From Neofusicoccum parvum (lineage: Eukaryota; Ascomycota; Dothideomycetes; Botryosphaeriales; Botryosphaeriaceae): DNA of 64,000 nucleotides. The stretch is taken from contig CP087207.1 of the NCBI GenBank assembly GCA_020912385.1, forward strand, positions 868,001-932,000, in the 5' to 3' direction. A model generated the notes under the pieces. The model did not search any database. It was not told where the DNA came from and saw only the letters and a list, made by a program, of their open reading frames with translations. Positions 10,604-19,815 of this stretch are shown one piece after another. The translations under genes and the position numbers were made by a program. Within the stretch, counting starts at the first letter, position 1. Each line of letters begins with the position of its first letter.

Positions 10604-12502
10604 TCAGCCCGCCAGACGATACCTTCCAAATATTACACTAAAAAGGACCACCAAGAAAATGAAGACAGTGCATGCTAAATACTTGAAAATCCTGCTCTTA
10701 GAAAATTTGCCGCCTGTATTCTCTCTCTCCCTTCCCAGATTTGTCATTTCTGTTTTCTTGGGCCCCTCTCTACTGCCACTTGCACCCACAAGCGCCGCAT
10801 TCGTACCCTCATTTTGTTCCCCTTTATCGTTCGTATGCGCACAAAGAGCCTCCTGTCCCATCCGCAATCTTGCCAAATTTTCCTCGCCATGAGCGGGCGC
10901 AAAGCCTCCATTCCTTTCCCCCTCACCGCCCGCCGACCCTGTCAGCTTCTTGTGAGATCTCTCCCTCGCGCTCTTCACCCATTCCTCCTCACTTAAACCT
11001 ACCATATCCACATCCTCCTCTGTCTCCATCCTCTCCATCTTCTTCAGCCTCAGCACATCTCGCATATGCGTCTCGAAGTAGCCCACATCATCCCCCAGCG
11101 GCCTATCCACCCACTCATCAAACTGCTCCCTCGACACATCCGAAACCTCGAGCCCGTTCTCCCGCAGCAACCGCACGAGCAGACACCAACGCGCGCCTTT
11201 CCCACCGCCACCACCACCCTCACCGGCCGAACCCGGCGGCGTCTCCACCAACAACCGCATTCTCCTCTCCCTGCTCCCCTCGCTCCCCTCGCTCCCCTCC
11301 CCACTCCCCTCCCACGCCTCCCCCACGCCTCCACCCTCCCGCACAGCCCCACACCTGGCGCCCGCATCACTCGCCGAACCCCCCACCGCATCGCTCAGCC
11401 AGCACAAGAACTCCCAGACACGCACATCCACGCCGCGCCCCGGGTCGCGCAGGTCGACGAAGCGCAGAGCGCCTCTGCGCGCGTCGCGACCGGGCGCGAA
11501 GCCGAGGGTCTCGCGGCCGGCGGTGTCGGCGGCGTGCAGCAGGGCGAGCAGCAGGGCGCGGTCGGGGGCGGCGACGGCGCGCGGGTCGACGGCGTGGGCG
11601 CGCAGCACGGCGTCGACGCGGTTGGCGCGGTCGGGCAGCGCGGCGAGGAGGTCGAGCTGCGAGGGCGGCGCGCCGAGCCAGGGGCAGGCGGGTGAGATGG
11701 GGTAGGCTTTTGTGGGGAGGGTTGAGGGGCCGGGGTTGCTGTTGGCGTTGGGTTCGTCGGGGTTGCTGGTGGACATGTTGGAGGAGGTGGGGCGGTTCTC
11801 GGGGTTGAGGTTGTCGTTGCTGTTGGAGGCATCTGTGGAGGTGGGGGAGACTGAAGGCTGGGTGGGCGGGATGGGTGACTCCGTCGTGCGTTCTACTGGC
11901 GGGGTGGCAGCCGTCTCAGTGAGATGTGAGAATAGGAATGGAATGTGGTCATGAGTCGGCCTATCGACCCATTGTTTCCCGCCGGGTTTGCGTGAGATTT
12001 GGAGCCCAGAGCCTGATGGTGTTTCGAGAGATGGGGATGGTGTCTTAGTTCTCACATCATCCACCGCTTCAGGGGTGGAAGAGGAACGGGAATCTTCCCA
12101 TCCAAGAGCTTTGAGTGTCGACTCTCCCAGTTCTGTGGCAAGATCTTTGACATTCCTGGACGCGGTTGAACACCGTTCAGGCCAGGGTTCAAGTTCGGAT
12201 GGTGGAGATCTCCAACCGAAAGTTTGAGCCTGCTGCGAATTACCGTCATCCAGAGGATTTCCGTGCGTCAAGTAGGTCGAGTTTGCCTCTGCAGATGTTT
12301 CCAGCCCTTCTTTGTCGGACTCTGGGTCTTGCTGGTGGCTTTCGAGATTCTTCAGCTTTCGGATCAGAAGCTCAATGTCCTCAGGGTTAAAACTGCTCCG
12401 TTGCTGCCGTGGCGGCAACTCAGCTGCATCATCAGTCACAAGACCCGAGTGTGCTGAGCTGTCCAAGGCATTGCCTATCGATTTCTGATCGCCGTCAGCC
12501 AT
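10604..12502 (-). CDS. Tail-anchored hypothetical protein
   Basis: A single uninterrupted frame of 632 codons with an ATG at 12502. The first 260 residues are polar and low-complexity (Ser/Pro/Asn-rich). A compact, probably helical middle begins near YPISPACPWLG (about residue 265) and contains LLALLHAADTAGRETLGF and VWEFLCWLSDAVGG. A Gly/Glu/Ser-rich linker follows, then a charged helical segment (HMRDVLRLKKMERM). The extreme C-terminus is a single transmembrane helix (KYLACTVFIFLVVLFSVIFG) with a six-residue tail, so insertion as a tail-anchored protein of the ER or mitochondrial outer membrane is likely. There is no signal peptide. The middle is unusually GC-rich (Arg, Ala and Asp codons), which also produces long antisense frames. 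I do not recognise the family. Confidence 0.75.
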   Translation of the reverse strand: MADGDQKSIGNALDSSAHSGLVTDDAAELPPRQQRSSFNPEDIELLIRKLKNLESHQQDPESDKEGLETSAEANSTYLTHGNPLDDGNSQQAQTFGWRSPPSELEPWPERCSTASRNVKDLATELGESTLKALGWEDSRSSSTPEAVDDVRTKTPSPSLETPSGSGLQISRKPGGKQWVDRPTHDHIPFLFSHLTETAATPPVERTTESPIPPTQPSVSPTSTDASNSNDNLNPENRPTSSNMSTSNPDEPNANSNPGPSTLPTKAYPISPACPWLGAPPSQLDLLAALPDRANRVDAVLRAHAVDPRAVAAPDRALLLALLHAADTAGRETLGFAPGRDARRGALRFVDLRDPGRGVDVRVWEFLCWLSDAVGGSASDAGARCGAVREGGGVGEAWEGSGEGSEGSEGSRERRMRLLVETPPGSAGEGGGGGGKGARWCLLVRLLRENGLEVSDVSREQFDEWVDRPLGDDVGYFETHMRDVLRLKKMERMETEEDVDMVGLSEEEWVKSARERSHKKLTGSAGGEGERNGGFAPAHGEENLARLRMGQEALCAHTNDKGEQNEGTNAALVGASGSREGPKKTEMTNLGRERENTGGKFSKSRIFKYLACTVFIFLVVLFSVIFGRYRLAG

Positions 12503-12936
12503 GCCTTAAATTGGTGGACGAATCTGGCGCTGTTGTCTGGAGAACGAGGAGAGCGTGGACGAAGTCTGAATCGGAAAGAAAACCCAGTTATGAGTATTCG
12601 ACATATCTGGCCATGAGGGACACAATGGCCCAATCTCAATGGGAATCATCGTCAAAGGGTCCAAAGAAGTTCGGTACGGGGTCATATGCCGCCTCGGTAC
12701 CAGGAATCCAGTCTTGTTGAGTCTGCCTAACGTGGGTCAGGGTCCTTGGTGCCGTTAGTACATTGCAAATTTTCAGCCAAGTTGTTCATCACCGGTGTTG
12801 AGTCTGCGAGCGACGGCAAAGGGCTTTCATCAGTACCGCAAGCCCTGGAGGAACTACTTTCCCAGCATACTCAGAGAGAGCTGGTTGCTTCACCACGACA
12901 GCGCACGACGTCTGCCCTGAGTGATCTCCGGGATAC
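12503..12936. other. Intergenic; 5' flank of the gag-like element
   Basis: No gene. A 12-bp direct repeat (TGTTGAGTCTGC) occurs at 12715-12726 and 12796-12807. CTAACGTGGGTC at 12727-12738 recurs at 13111-13122 inside the hairpin region. These could be remnants of a long terminal repeat, but I could not define LTR ends. Confidence 0.4.
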
Positions 12937-13174
12937 CCCCAGTACGACTGTACTGGGGTGGGCGTTCCCCTCCCGGAACAACGCGTTCCGGGAATGGAAT
13001 AAGGGTATAAACAGGCGTGGATAGGCGTTCTTTCTAGGAAATCAACCATTCTTTCCTCCTTTTTCTGTTCCGGCTGTTGTCTAGGAAGGCGCCATGCCTT
13101 CCTGCCTGTTCTAACGTGGGTCTAGTTGGGAAGCGACGAGCGCTTCCCGGAACTACCTGTTCCTCTGCAGGAAC
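12937..13174. repeat. Array of five perfect hairpins upstream of gag
   Basis: Five short perfect inverted repeats follow one another. 12937-12958 has a 9-bp stem and GACT loop; 12971-12993 a 9-bp stem and 5-nt loop; 13083-13103 an 8-bp stem and GCCAT loop; 13128-13148 an 8-bp stem and ACGAG loop; 13158-13175 a 7-bp stem and CTGC loop. All stems are GC-rich and four share a GGAA/TTCC core. They lie in the leader of the gag-like ORF. Confidence 0.85.
13006..13011 (+). promoter_or_regulatory. TATA box upstream of the gag-like ORF
   Basis: TATAAA in GGGTATAAACAGG, 206 nt before the ATG at 13212 and between the second and third hairpins. Transcription from here would place hairpins 3-5 in the mRNA leader. 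Confidence 0.45.
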
Positions 13175-13211
13175 AACACCGGTGCAACCCATCCACCTAT
13201 TCACCACCACC

Positions 13212-13790
13212 ATGTCTTTCACTCCGGATCCATTCGATGGAACTCGCAACCGCGACGTGAAGGCCCTCAAGATACAATGCCAGATCGTTGCGGCACAGTC
13301 TCTAGGTGGAATACCCAATATCGAGCCAGTTTGGATTGAGGTGGTCGCTACCACCACGTTGCGAAGAGCTCTCACTGGGCCCGCAAGAGCCTTCTTCGCC
13401 ACTCTCCCTCCCTCAGACCGCCTCAATCTGGACACCATGTGTGCAGCTCTTCATCGACGGTTCCCTGAGACGGCGTTCAGTGATCGAGTACAATGGGCGA
13501 TGACGAGTCTTTTCACCTTGAAGCAAGGCAACCGGTTCATGGTCGAATACGCTCGGAAGGCCATGAATATCTACTATGCTCTCGGCCCCAGCTCCGACAT
13601 GGGAGAGCATGGCAAGCAGTATGCGCAGACCGTCCAAGGCACCGTGGTGGAGAGGTTTATTGAGAACATCCGCGATGTCGACACTCGGAATCTCATCTAC
13701 GCCGTGAAAATAATGGGGGGAGATGTCGCCTTCAGTAAGGTCACCGAAACAACTATTCGAATCGCCAATGAACGAGTGGAAGACTTGTAA
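13212..13790 (+). mobile_element. Lone retroelement gag-like ORF
   Basis: From the ATG at 13212 the frame encodes 192 residues beginning MSFTPDPFDGTRNRDVKALK, the typical start of the retrotransposon gag capsid domain of Ty3/Metaviridae-like elements. It continues through the helical capsid core (PARAFFATLPPSDR, LHRRFPETAFSDRVQWAM, LFTLKQGNRFMVEYARKAM). A TAA at 13788 ends it, and the same frame then resumes with KMDVVDLYAPRRRPP, so the stop probably truncated a longer gag. No zinc knuckle, protease, reverse transcriptase or integrase follows in any frame. It is therefore a solo or decayed gag, or possibly a domesticated one; the long open frame argues for recent insertion or selection. Confidence 0.7.
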
Positions 13791-13859
13791 AAGATGGACG
13801 TCGTGGACCTGTATGCCCCACGCCGGAGGCCTCCGCAATTTGGCCTCGGCCTGGCCAGT

Positions 13860-14102
13860 GCAGGAGAAACCACGGCCGTAGGTCTTCAAGCCTTCGTCGA
13901 AGGTGCCGCAGATATACTTGGCTTCATCATAGGTGACAGTGTTCTTAGAGGAAAGGATGGGGATGTTGGAAGCCCGAAAAACTTTGTTGGGAGCCGCCAT
14001 GCCGGTGGCGGCGAGGAGGGAAAGGCCGAGAGTAATGGGCTGCCTTTTGCTTTGCTGTTTGAATGATTCTGTTTTCTGGTTCTGCATGTTTTTAGTACTC
14101 AT
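13860..14102 (-). pseudogene. 5' part of a small secreted-protein gene cut by the gag element
   Basis: From the ATG at 14102 the minus strand encodes a polar N-region, a hydrophobic signal core (ITLGLSLLAATGMA) and a mature part with YICGTFDEGLKTYGRGFSC. Beyond about 13860 the frame merely runs antisense through the gag-like ORF as far as 13413, so the natural 3' end is missing. It could instead be an intact short peptide with an unseen splice site. The family is not recognised; two cysteines are visible. Confidence 0.4.
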
Positions 14103-14277
14103 AGGTTCAAGACCCCGACACTACATACCGTTCATTCAATTGGAAAAATATCCGCACACACGGGAAGCGACGCCGAAGCTCAATAGTAAATCACGCCTCT
14201 GATTTCCTTTCCGATACAAGTGCGACCAGCACTGCCTAAGCAAAGATGTACATTTTGGTCGATCGTCGCCGTTAGAA

Positions 14278-16623
14278 TCATTTCTCAGCAACCAGTGCCT
14301 TGGAGTCCTCCACCGCCGCCCGCGAGACCTTCTTGAGGATAACTTTGTGGTCCGCCTCGCGGTACCTCTCCCAATGATCCAGATCCTCCCGGGCCTGGAT
14401 GGACAGGGTTTCGTAGCCCTGCTTGATGACCTTGCTAACCTCTCTTGGGCTGAGGTTCTTACTCTTGACCTTACCCTTCTCGTCGCCCTCCAAGAGCGAG
14501 TGGTAGTGGCTCGACACGCTGATCAATGTCTCGATCGAGCTAGAGCTGGACTGTTTCGAGAGGTCGTAAGCGTCCCGGAACTTGGTGAGAATGTCGCCTG
14601 TCTCGACCAGCTTGTAGAAGAGATCATCGTACGCTGCTGCATCGGGGAGGAAAGATTCGCCAGCAGACAGCGAGAGGGCGATGAGATTCACTGTGTCGTC
14701 GATGAGGCGAGGAGATTCTCGAAGCGACTTGATGTCGTTTGCGTAGGTGGTCAAGAACCGGATGAAAGAGAGGAGCGAGCGCCACAGCTCGGACCAGTGG
14801 TAGGCTGTGTATTGTTAGTATAGGGTTCTCTGTAATATATGAACGGGGGGGTAACACTCACTGAAGCGTATCCGGGATCGACCCAAGAAAGAGATGATCC
14901 GTAATATGATTCCAATACAGAGACTAGATAAGGTCAGTTTTGATTTCTAAAGAAGAAGGGTTCACCTCACATGTAGAATTCGGTATCGAGACGACGCCGC
15001 AGGTTGTGGTTAATGCCATCAACCAGGATGTCAAGAATGTATGCTGCCAACACTCGATCTGTCCGTACAACAGGGAGGTAGGGCTGTCTCTGCCTGCAGA
15101 GCCTCACAGGAGTCTTGCTCTCGTCGCTGCATATCCGCTTCGCAAGTGCGGGGTCTTCGATGATTATCTGCAAGATGAAGAGATTCACATGGGTATAGAG
15201 CGCGGTTCTTGCCGAACGATGGGCATGTTGGAAGAGGTAGGATGTAAGAGAAAGGTAAGCGCTGAAAGGAGTAATGTCCGTCTTGCTCGCTGCCGGGAGG
15301 TTGATCAGATTGAAGCAGAACAATTTGTTGGCGTTCGCAAAATCGTAGGCTGAAAGTAGAATGGCGGCTTCCGGGCCGGGCCTGAGGCGATCGTCAGTAT
15401 GATCGTCATTAACTAAAATGAGATGGTGGCGTACAGGGTAGTGAACAGAGACTGGGCCTCCTCCGGGGTTGGAGCTGGCGACGCGGGCCGGGAGCCAGTC
15501 AAGGCCCCCAGGCCGACGTAGCTGAGAGCAGTCCCAATTGACCACGCCTCAGGGGTGTCGTCCTGCACAGAAACGTATTTGTCCCTAAGATCGCGGCAAG
15601 TGTTCCCCACGCACTGGACCGTCTTCTTGATGGCGACATCGTTGACAAAGTCATCGAGCCGCAGCCGGTAAGGATTCTGAAACTCGAACTTGTTGTAGTT
15701 GGCCAGGAGTCCTAAGAGGATGAACGGCTCGGAAATTTCGACCGACGATTCCGAGTCTTGAACGAACTGTACAGACATGAGCACAAGTCCTGCGAAGTGG
15801 GGTTTCACTCTAATCAAACCTTCATCAACGATGGGAAGAGATCGCGGTGTGTGAAGTACGAAATCAGACCGGTGGTGTAGGCTCCTGAAGTGATGGAGAG
15901 AGCCACTCGGATTGCCTTCCTGCGGATTTGTACTGCCCTGATATCATTATCCTCATCCTATCATATGCAATCCTGCTTCCAGATTCTGGCACAGTTCCGC
16001 CGGGGCGACTTACTGTTCCGTCCGCTGCGAATAATGTTGTCCAAAGCAGCCACCAATTCGGAAAGCACGGCATCGGCGTCATCGAGGCCCGCGAGCACAG
16101 ACAAGATGTCGGAGCTGGGGTTCGTGTACTTCTTGCTCAGCACGGCGCCTAAGAAGACTGTCAAAGTCTAGTTCGTAAGTCGGCGGGTTTCCCGGAAGTA
16201 GAGAGGCGCAGGCAGCGAGGAGGGGCAGGCGGCGGGCATTGTCTTACATCGAGTGCGATCTCGTCGGACGGGGCTTTGGCATCCTGCACGCGGTCAATTG
16301 CGCGCGAGAAGAGCTGCTGGGCGGGCACCTGGAGGGACAGCGGAGTCAGCAGCTGCGAGGATCGGAGAGGGACGATGGGCGGGGCTGGGGTTTACCTGCA
16401 GGTGCAGCATGGCATCGGCACTCAGGCTCTGCAGGACGCGTCGCAGGCTCGGGGGGTCGGGCTTGAGCAGGAAGAACTCCTGCCAGAAGCCCTCGGAGTG
16501 CTCGTGGTCGTCATGGTCGTCGAGAGCCGGGTCGGGGGACTGGAACAGGGCCTCGTACAGCTGGACGATCTTGGGCTGGAACGTCTCCGGACGAGACACC
16601 TGGGTCAGCGGCGACGGCTCCAT
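14278..16623 (-). CDS. ARMH3-like armadillo-helical protein (DUF1741)
   Basis: Eight exons: 16623-16396, 16328-16248, 16167-16014, 15932-15820, 15766-15435, 15381-14971, 14923-14862 and 14804-14278, all introns 46-81 nt. This gives 635 aa, close to the about 690 aa of animal ARMH3 (C10orf76). Recognisable stretches are the start RPETFQPKIVQLYEALF, the middle LLGLLANYNKFEFQNPYR and the C-terminal RIRFTYHWSELWRSLLSFI preceding the DUF1741 helices. In animals ARMH3 acts at the Golgi with GBF1 and PI4KB; the fungal role is presumed related. At the fourth intron the nearest acceptor would give a 30-nt intron, so the next one (15819-15767, 53 nt) was preferred. The gene is divergent from the riboside kinase, 296 bp away. 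Confidence 0.85.
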
Positions 16624-16919
16624 GTGCTCGAGTGCCGGCAGCGCGGGGAGGTGTTTCGCTTCGTCTGGACGGGGAGGACACGCAGGTGTGTTGCGCGCGA
16701 GCTTCTAATTTCCGCGCCAGATCGGCGGCCTGCCTTGGTGCTCCCCGATCGTCATCGGCCCTGGCGCGGGGCCAGCAGCCCCGAACGCCATGTACATTGC
16801 GCCCCTCTGTTTCTGCCACAGCGCGCCATTGCGGAAGGGAGACGCGCTCCCCCTGTGTCCGCCGCAGACCGCTTCGTGATCTCGCATCCGCGGGGCCCTG
16901 CCAGCTGCCGCCACCCACC
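16624..16919. promoter_or_regulatory. Bidirectional promoter, ARMH3-like / riboside kinase
   Basis: 296 bp separate the two divergent start codons. No canonical TATA box is visible, as is usual for housekeeping pairs. Confidence 0.5.
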
Positions 16920-17813
16920 ATGGTCTCGCACAACCACCCCACCGCGCACCCCTCCCCGCCCGCCCACGCCTCCGCCCAGGCCATGGCACGCCTCGCCGCC
17001 ACCGACCCCCCCGCGCCCGGCGCCTTCGACCTCTCCTCCGCTCGCGCGCTGCCTCCCGCCCTCCTGCTCGCGCTGTCCGGCCCGTCCAGCAGCGGCAAGA
17101 CGACGCTGGCGCGCCTGCTGCGCGACATCCTGCCCGGCGCGTACATCCTGCACCTCGACGACTTCTACAAGCACGACACGCAGATCCCCGTCAACGGCGC
17201 CGGCGTGCAGGACTGGGACTGCCTGGGCGCCATCGACGTGCCCTCGCTGCGCTCCGCCCTCGCCCACATCCGCGCCCACGGCTCGCCGCCGCCCGACTTT
17301 GTCAGCAAGGAGGACCAGAACGCCGTCGGCGACTGCGGCATCGCGGACGCGGCGGTCGAGGCGTGCCGGGCGCGGGTGGCGGACCTCTTCGCCGCGCCGG
17401 GCGTGGCCGAGAGGTGGGGCGGGCGCCGGATAGCCATCATAGACGGCTTCCTGCTGTTCTCGAAGGAGATGGCGGAGCTGGGCATCAGGGATCAATTTGA
17501 CGTCAAGCTGTTCTTGCGCACGTCCTACGCGACCGCAAAGCGGCGGAGAGAGGCGCGGGCGGGCTATGTCACGCTGGAAGGCTTCTGGGAAGACCCGCCT
17601 GGGTATGTGGATGACATCGTGTGGCCGAACTACGTCAAGGATCACAAGTTCTTGTTCAAGAACGGAGACGTCGAGGGTGACTTGGATGAGGAGGTCTGTA
17701 AGCAAATAGGCGTCGCAGCCATGCCCAAGGAAGCAGCTGAAGATATGGGGAAAGTTCTGGAGTGGGCTACCCAGGCAATAGTAGACGAGCTGGGAAAGGT
17801 AATCCAATCATGA
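16920..17813 (+). CDS. NRK1: Nicotinamide riboside kinase
   Basis: An intronless frame of 297 aa from the ATG at 16920 in a CCACCATGG context; longer upstream reading has no better start. A P-loop GPSSSGKTT lies near residue 60, followed by the Walker-B-like YILHLDDFYKHD with the acidic pair that binds substrate and Mg2+. QDWDCLGAIDV and, further on, RIAIIDGFLLFS and an Arg-rich lid (AKRRREAR) complete the NRK/uridine-kinase-like fold. The enzyme phosphorylates nicotinamide riboside to NMN in NAD+ salvage in the cytosol. The fungal N-terminus is about 50 residues longer than that of animal NMRK1. Confidence 0.88.
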   Translation: MVSHNHPTAHPSPPAHASAQAMARLAATDPPAPGAFDLSSARALPPALLLALSGPSSSGKTTLARLLRDILPGAYILHLDDFYKHDTQIPVNGAGVQDWDCLGAIDVPSLRSALAHIRAHGSPPPDFVSKEDQNAVGDCGIADAAVEACRARVADLFAAPGVAERWGGRRIAIIDGFLLFSKEMAELGIRDQFDVKLFLRTSYATAKRRREARAGYVTLEGFWEDPPGYVDDIVWPNYVKDHKFLFKNGDVEGDLDEEVCKQIGVAAMPKEAAEDMGKVLEWATQAIVDELGKVIQS

Positions 17814-17997
17814 GAAAAGAGAAGTGTTGAGAGTAAAGATTTCTACAAGCCGCTGCGCCTGATAAAGAATCAGCGAGAATGGCAGTCTCCCTAATCAAAC
17901 ACTAGAGCTGCAGAAAGCAGCGGGGGTATCACAAGCAATTAAAACCAAAAACCTACGCCTTTCGCGAAGCCGTCCATACGCACCATTGCAGCTCCCA

Positions 17998-19011
17998 TCA
18001 TCCCGACAGCCGCAAGAATCCAAAGATGATGTTCAGCAGAAACCCCGTCAGCACCGCAATCTGCCTCCTCCTCGACCACACGCCCTCCTCCCTAAACCCC
18101 CACCCCAGCGCCCCCAGCGGCCAAAAGAACCCCACGACATTCCCGTACAGCATATCATCCAACCCCCCATTATCCGACCACGTCGCCGTCCCCCACCCCC
18201 CACCCCCGGCATCCCCGCCCTCCGCCGCCGCCCCGTCCGTCACCGTGCCCCCGGGCCGCCCGCCCCCACCGTCGTTGTCCAACCACCGGTCCTCCATCAC
18301 CCGGATCTCCTCCGGCGACGGCATCGTGTCCGGCGTGTGCGTGAACGACAGGTTGGCCCTGAACTGCGAGCGCAGGCTCTGCACCTCGGCGGCCGTGAAG
18401 CCCGCGTTGAGCAGGCGGTCGAAGCCGCGCGGCGCCTCCGTCATCGTGCTCGTCGCGGCCAGCGCCTGGCCGCCAGCGGTGCTGCTCGAAGCGCCTTCGC
18501 CGCCGGGCAGGGTCGCTGCTGTCGCTGTCGATGCCGAGCGCGCGCCGCCGGGCTGCGCGAAGGCGGCTTCGAGCGCGGCGGCGGCGCTGGCGGCGGCCGA
18601 GGCCTCGGCGGCGAGGGCGGACGGCGTCAGCGCGTCGCCGATCGAGCAGTGGATGTAGACCTTGCGCGGCTCCGGGGCCGAGGGCTGGCCGTCGTCGAGG
18701 GCGCGCTCTTTGCCCTTGCCCTTGGCGGAGGCGTCATTGCTGCTTGTGTCCGGCGGTGGTCGGGCGCGGGGCGGCGGGGGCGGCGGGAAGCTGAGGCTTG
18801 CGGTCAGGGGCGCGGTGTCGGCGAGGACCTTGCCGGCGTGGATGAGGCGGAGGCGGCTGGCGGCGTGGGCGGCGGGGAGGTGGGTGCGGATGAGCTGCTT
18901 GAGCGAGAGGGTGGTGGTGGTCCTCGGGCTGGACACGGGCAGCGGGAGGTCCGGGAGGGAGGCCGTGAAGCGGATTATGAGGAGCACCTCTGGAGGCAGC
19001 GGGTCAGCCAT
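17998..19011 (-). CDS. dsc3: DSC E3 ubiquitin ligase complex subunit 3
   Basis: An intronless 337-aa frame from the ATG at 19011 (MADPLPPEVLLIIRF); an in-frame ATG at 19122 would add 37 residues of unlikely composition. The N-terminal ubiquitin-like fold (LKQLIRTHLP, LRLIHAGKVLAD, KVYIHCSIGD) is followed by the DUF2407 C-terminal domain (FDRLLNAGFTAAEVQSLRSQF, VMEDRWLDND). Two transmembrane helices follow (YGNVVGFFWPLGALGW and IAVLTGFLLNIIFGFLRL). Dsc3 belongs to the Golgi Dsc complex, which ubiquitinates membrane clients and, in several fungi, is needed for SREBP cleavage and hypoxia adaptation. The gene converges with the riboside kinase (184 bp) and diverges from the Dabb protein gene (222 bp). 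Confidence 0.88.
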   Translation of the reverse strand: MADPLPPEVLLIIRFTASLPDLPLPVSSPRTTTTLSLKQLIRTHLPAAHAASRLRLIHAGKVLADTAPLTASLSFPPPPPPRARPPPDTSSNDASAKGKGKERALDDGQPSAPEPRKVYIHCSIGDALTPSALAAEASAAASAAAALEAAFAQPGGARSASTATAATLPGGEGASSSTAGGQALAATSTMTEAPRGFDRLLNAGFTAAEVQSLRSQFRANLSFTHTPDTMPSPEEIRVMEDRWLDNDGGGGRPGGTVTDGAAAEGGDAGGGGWGTATWSDNGGLDDMLYGNVVGFFWPLGALGWGFREEGVWSRRRQIAVLTGFLLNIIFGFLRLSG

Positions 19012-19233
19012 TGCTGCCGTTGTGGGTGCTGGGCAGTGTTGTGGTCGGATTGGCGTGCAGGTGATGTCGGCAGATGGAAGCTCCGGCCCGGAAGCCGCCC
19101 GGCAGGGTCCCCGCAACGTCATCAGCCTGCATTCATAAGCGCGTCAACCCCGCCAAAACATCTGAGTTCCTTTGCCGTTACACGCTCCGGAGACATTCTC
19201 GTGATCCCTAAGAACCCGCTTAAGTCTAAGATC

Positions 19234-19678
19234 ATGCCTATCTTTCACATTGTCCAATTTGGCTTCAAGCCGGATGCAAGTGCAGAGAAAATTGATGATG
19301 TGAGTGCATTGTATTGTGCAAGTCTCGACAAATATGTACGTCTAACAATTCTCCAGATCTGCCGTCGCATGCTGTCTCTGAAGGACAACTGCGTCCACCC
19401 GACCGCTCAAAAGCCATATATCAAGTCTGCGATCGGCGGTCGGGACACGAGTCCCGAAGGACACCAGGTGAGCTCCGTGCTCCGCCACACGCGTTTTCAT
19501 CTAACCACGTCCGTCCACCTAGGGAGGTGTGACGCACGTTTTCGTGTCCGAGTTTGAAAACGAGGAGGACCGGCAGTACTACCTGGACAAGGACCCGGCG
19601 CATATTGAGTTCAAGAACGCCGTCAAGGACCTGGTCCAGACGGTTCGGGTTGTCGACTTTGAGCCGGGGAAATTCTAA
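19234..19678 (+). CDS. Stress-response A/B barrel (Dabb) domain protein
   Basis: Three exons, 19234-19299, 19357-19467 and 19523-19678, with introns of 57 and 55 nt, encode 110 aa. The entire protein is a Dabb fold: the opening strand MPIFHIVQFGFKPDA, the helix KIDDICRRMLSLKDNC and the characteristic THVFVSEFENEEDRQYYLDK followed by PAHIEFKN. Such proteins dimerise into ferredoxin-like barrels; family members include stress-induced proteins and polyketide cyclase-like enzymes such as olivetolic acid cyclase, so the biochemical role here is open. No signal peptide. Confidence 0.85.
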
Positions 19679-19815
19679 TCACCGAGGGGATATATCCGAT
19701 GTTCCGTAGTGCCAAAATGACCGTGCAGTCGATTCTCTAACGACCGCTGAAAACGCCTTCCAATGCAACGCCGTTCGTAGTATTATGAGGGAAATTATTT
19801 CGCGTGCCGAGAGAT

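Noticed and set aside
10741..11808. 355-codon Pro/Ser/Arg-rich frame on the + strand
   Set aside because: Antisense to the tail-anchored protein gene; no start context, no domains.
13413..14102. 229-codon minus frame taken as one secreted protein
   Set aside because: Only the first about 80 codons look like protein; the rest is antisense of the gag capsid frame.
15790..15819. A 30-nt intron in the ARMH3-like gene
   Set aside because: Below the size of every other intron here; the next acceptor gives 53 nt and the correct frame (MK|FVQDSESS).
16752..17807. 351-codon open frame on the minus strand
   Set aside because: Exact antisense of the nicotinamide riboside kinase, which has intact motifs.
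17986..19557. 523-codon open frame on the + strand
   Set aside because: Antisense to Dsc3 and out of frame with the Dabb gene; Arg/Pro-rich shadow product.
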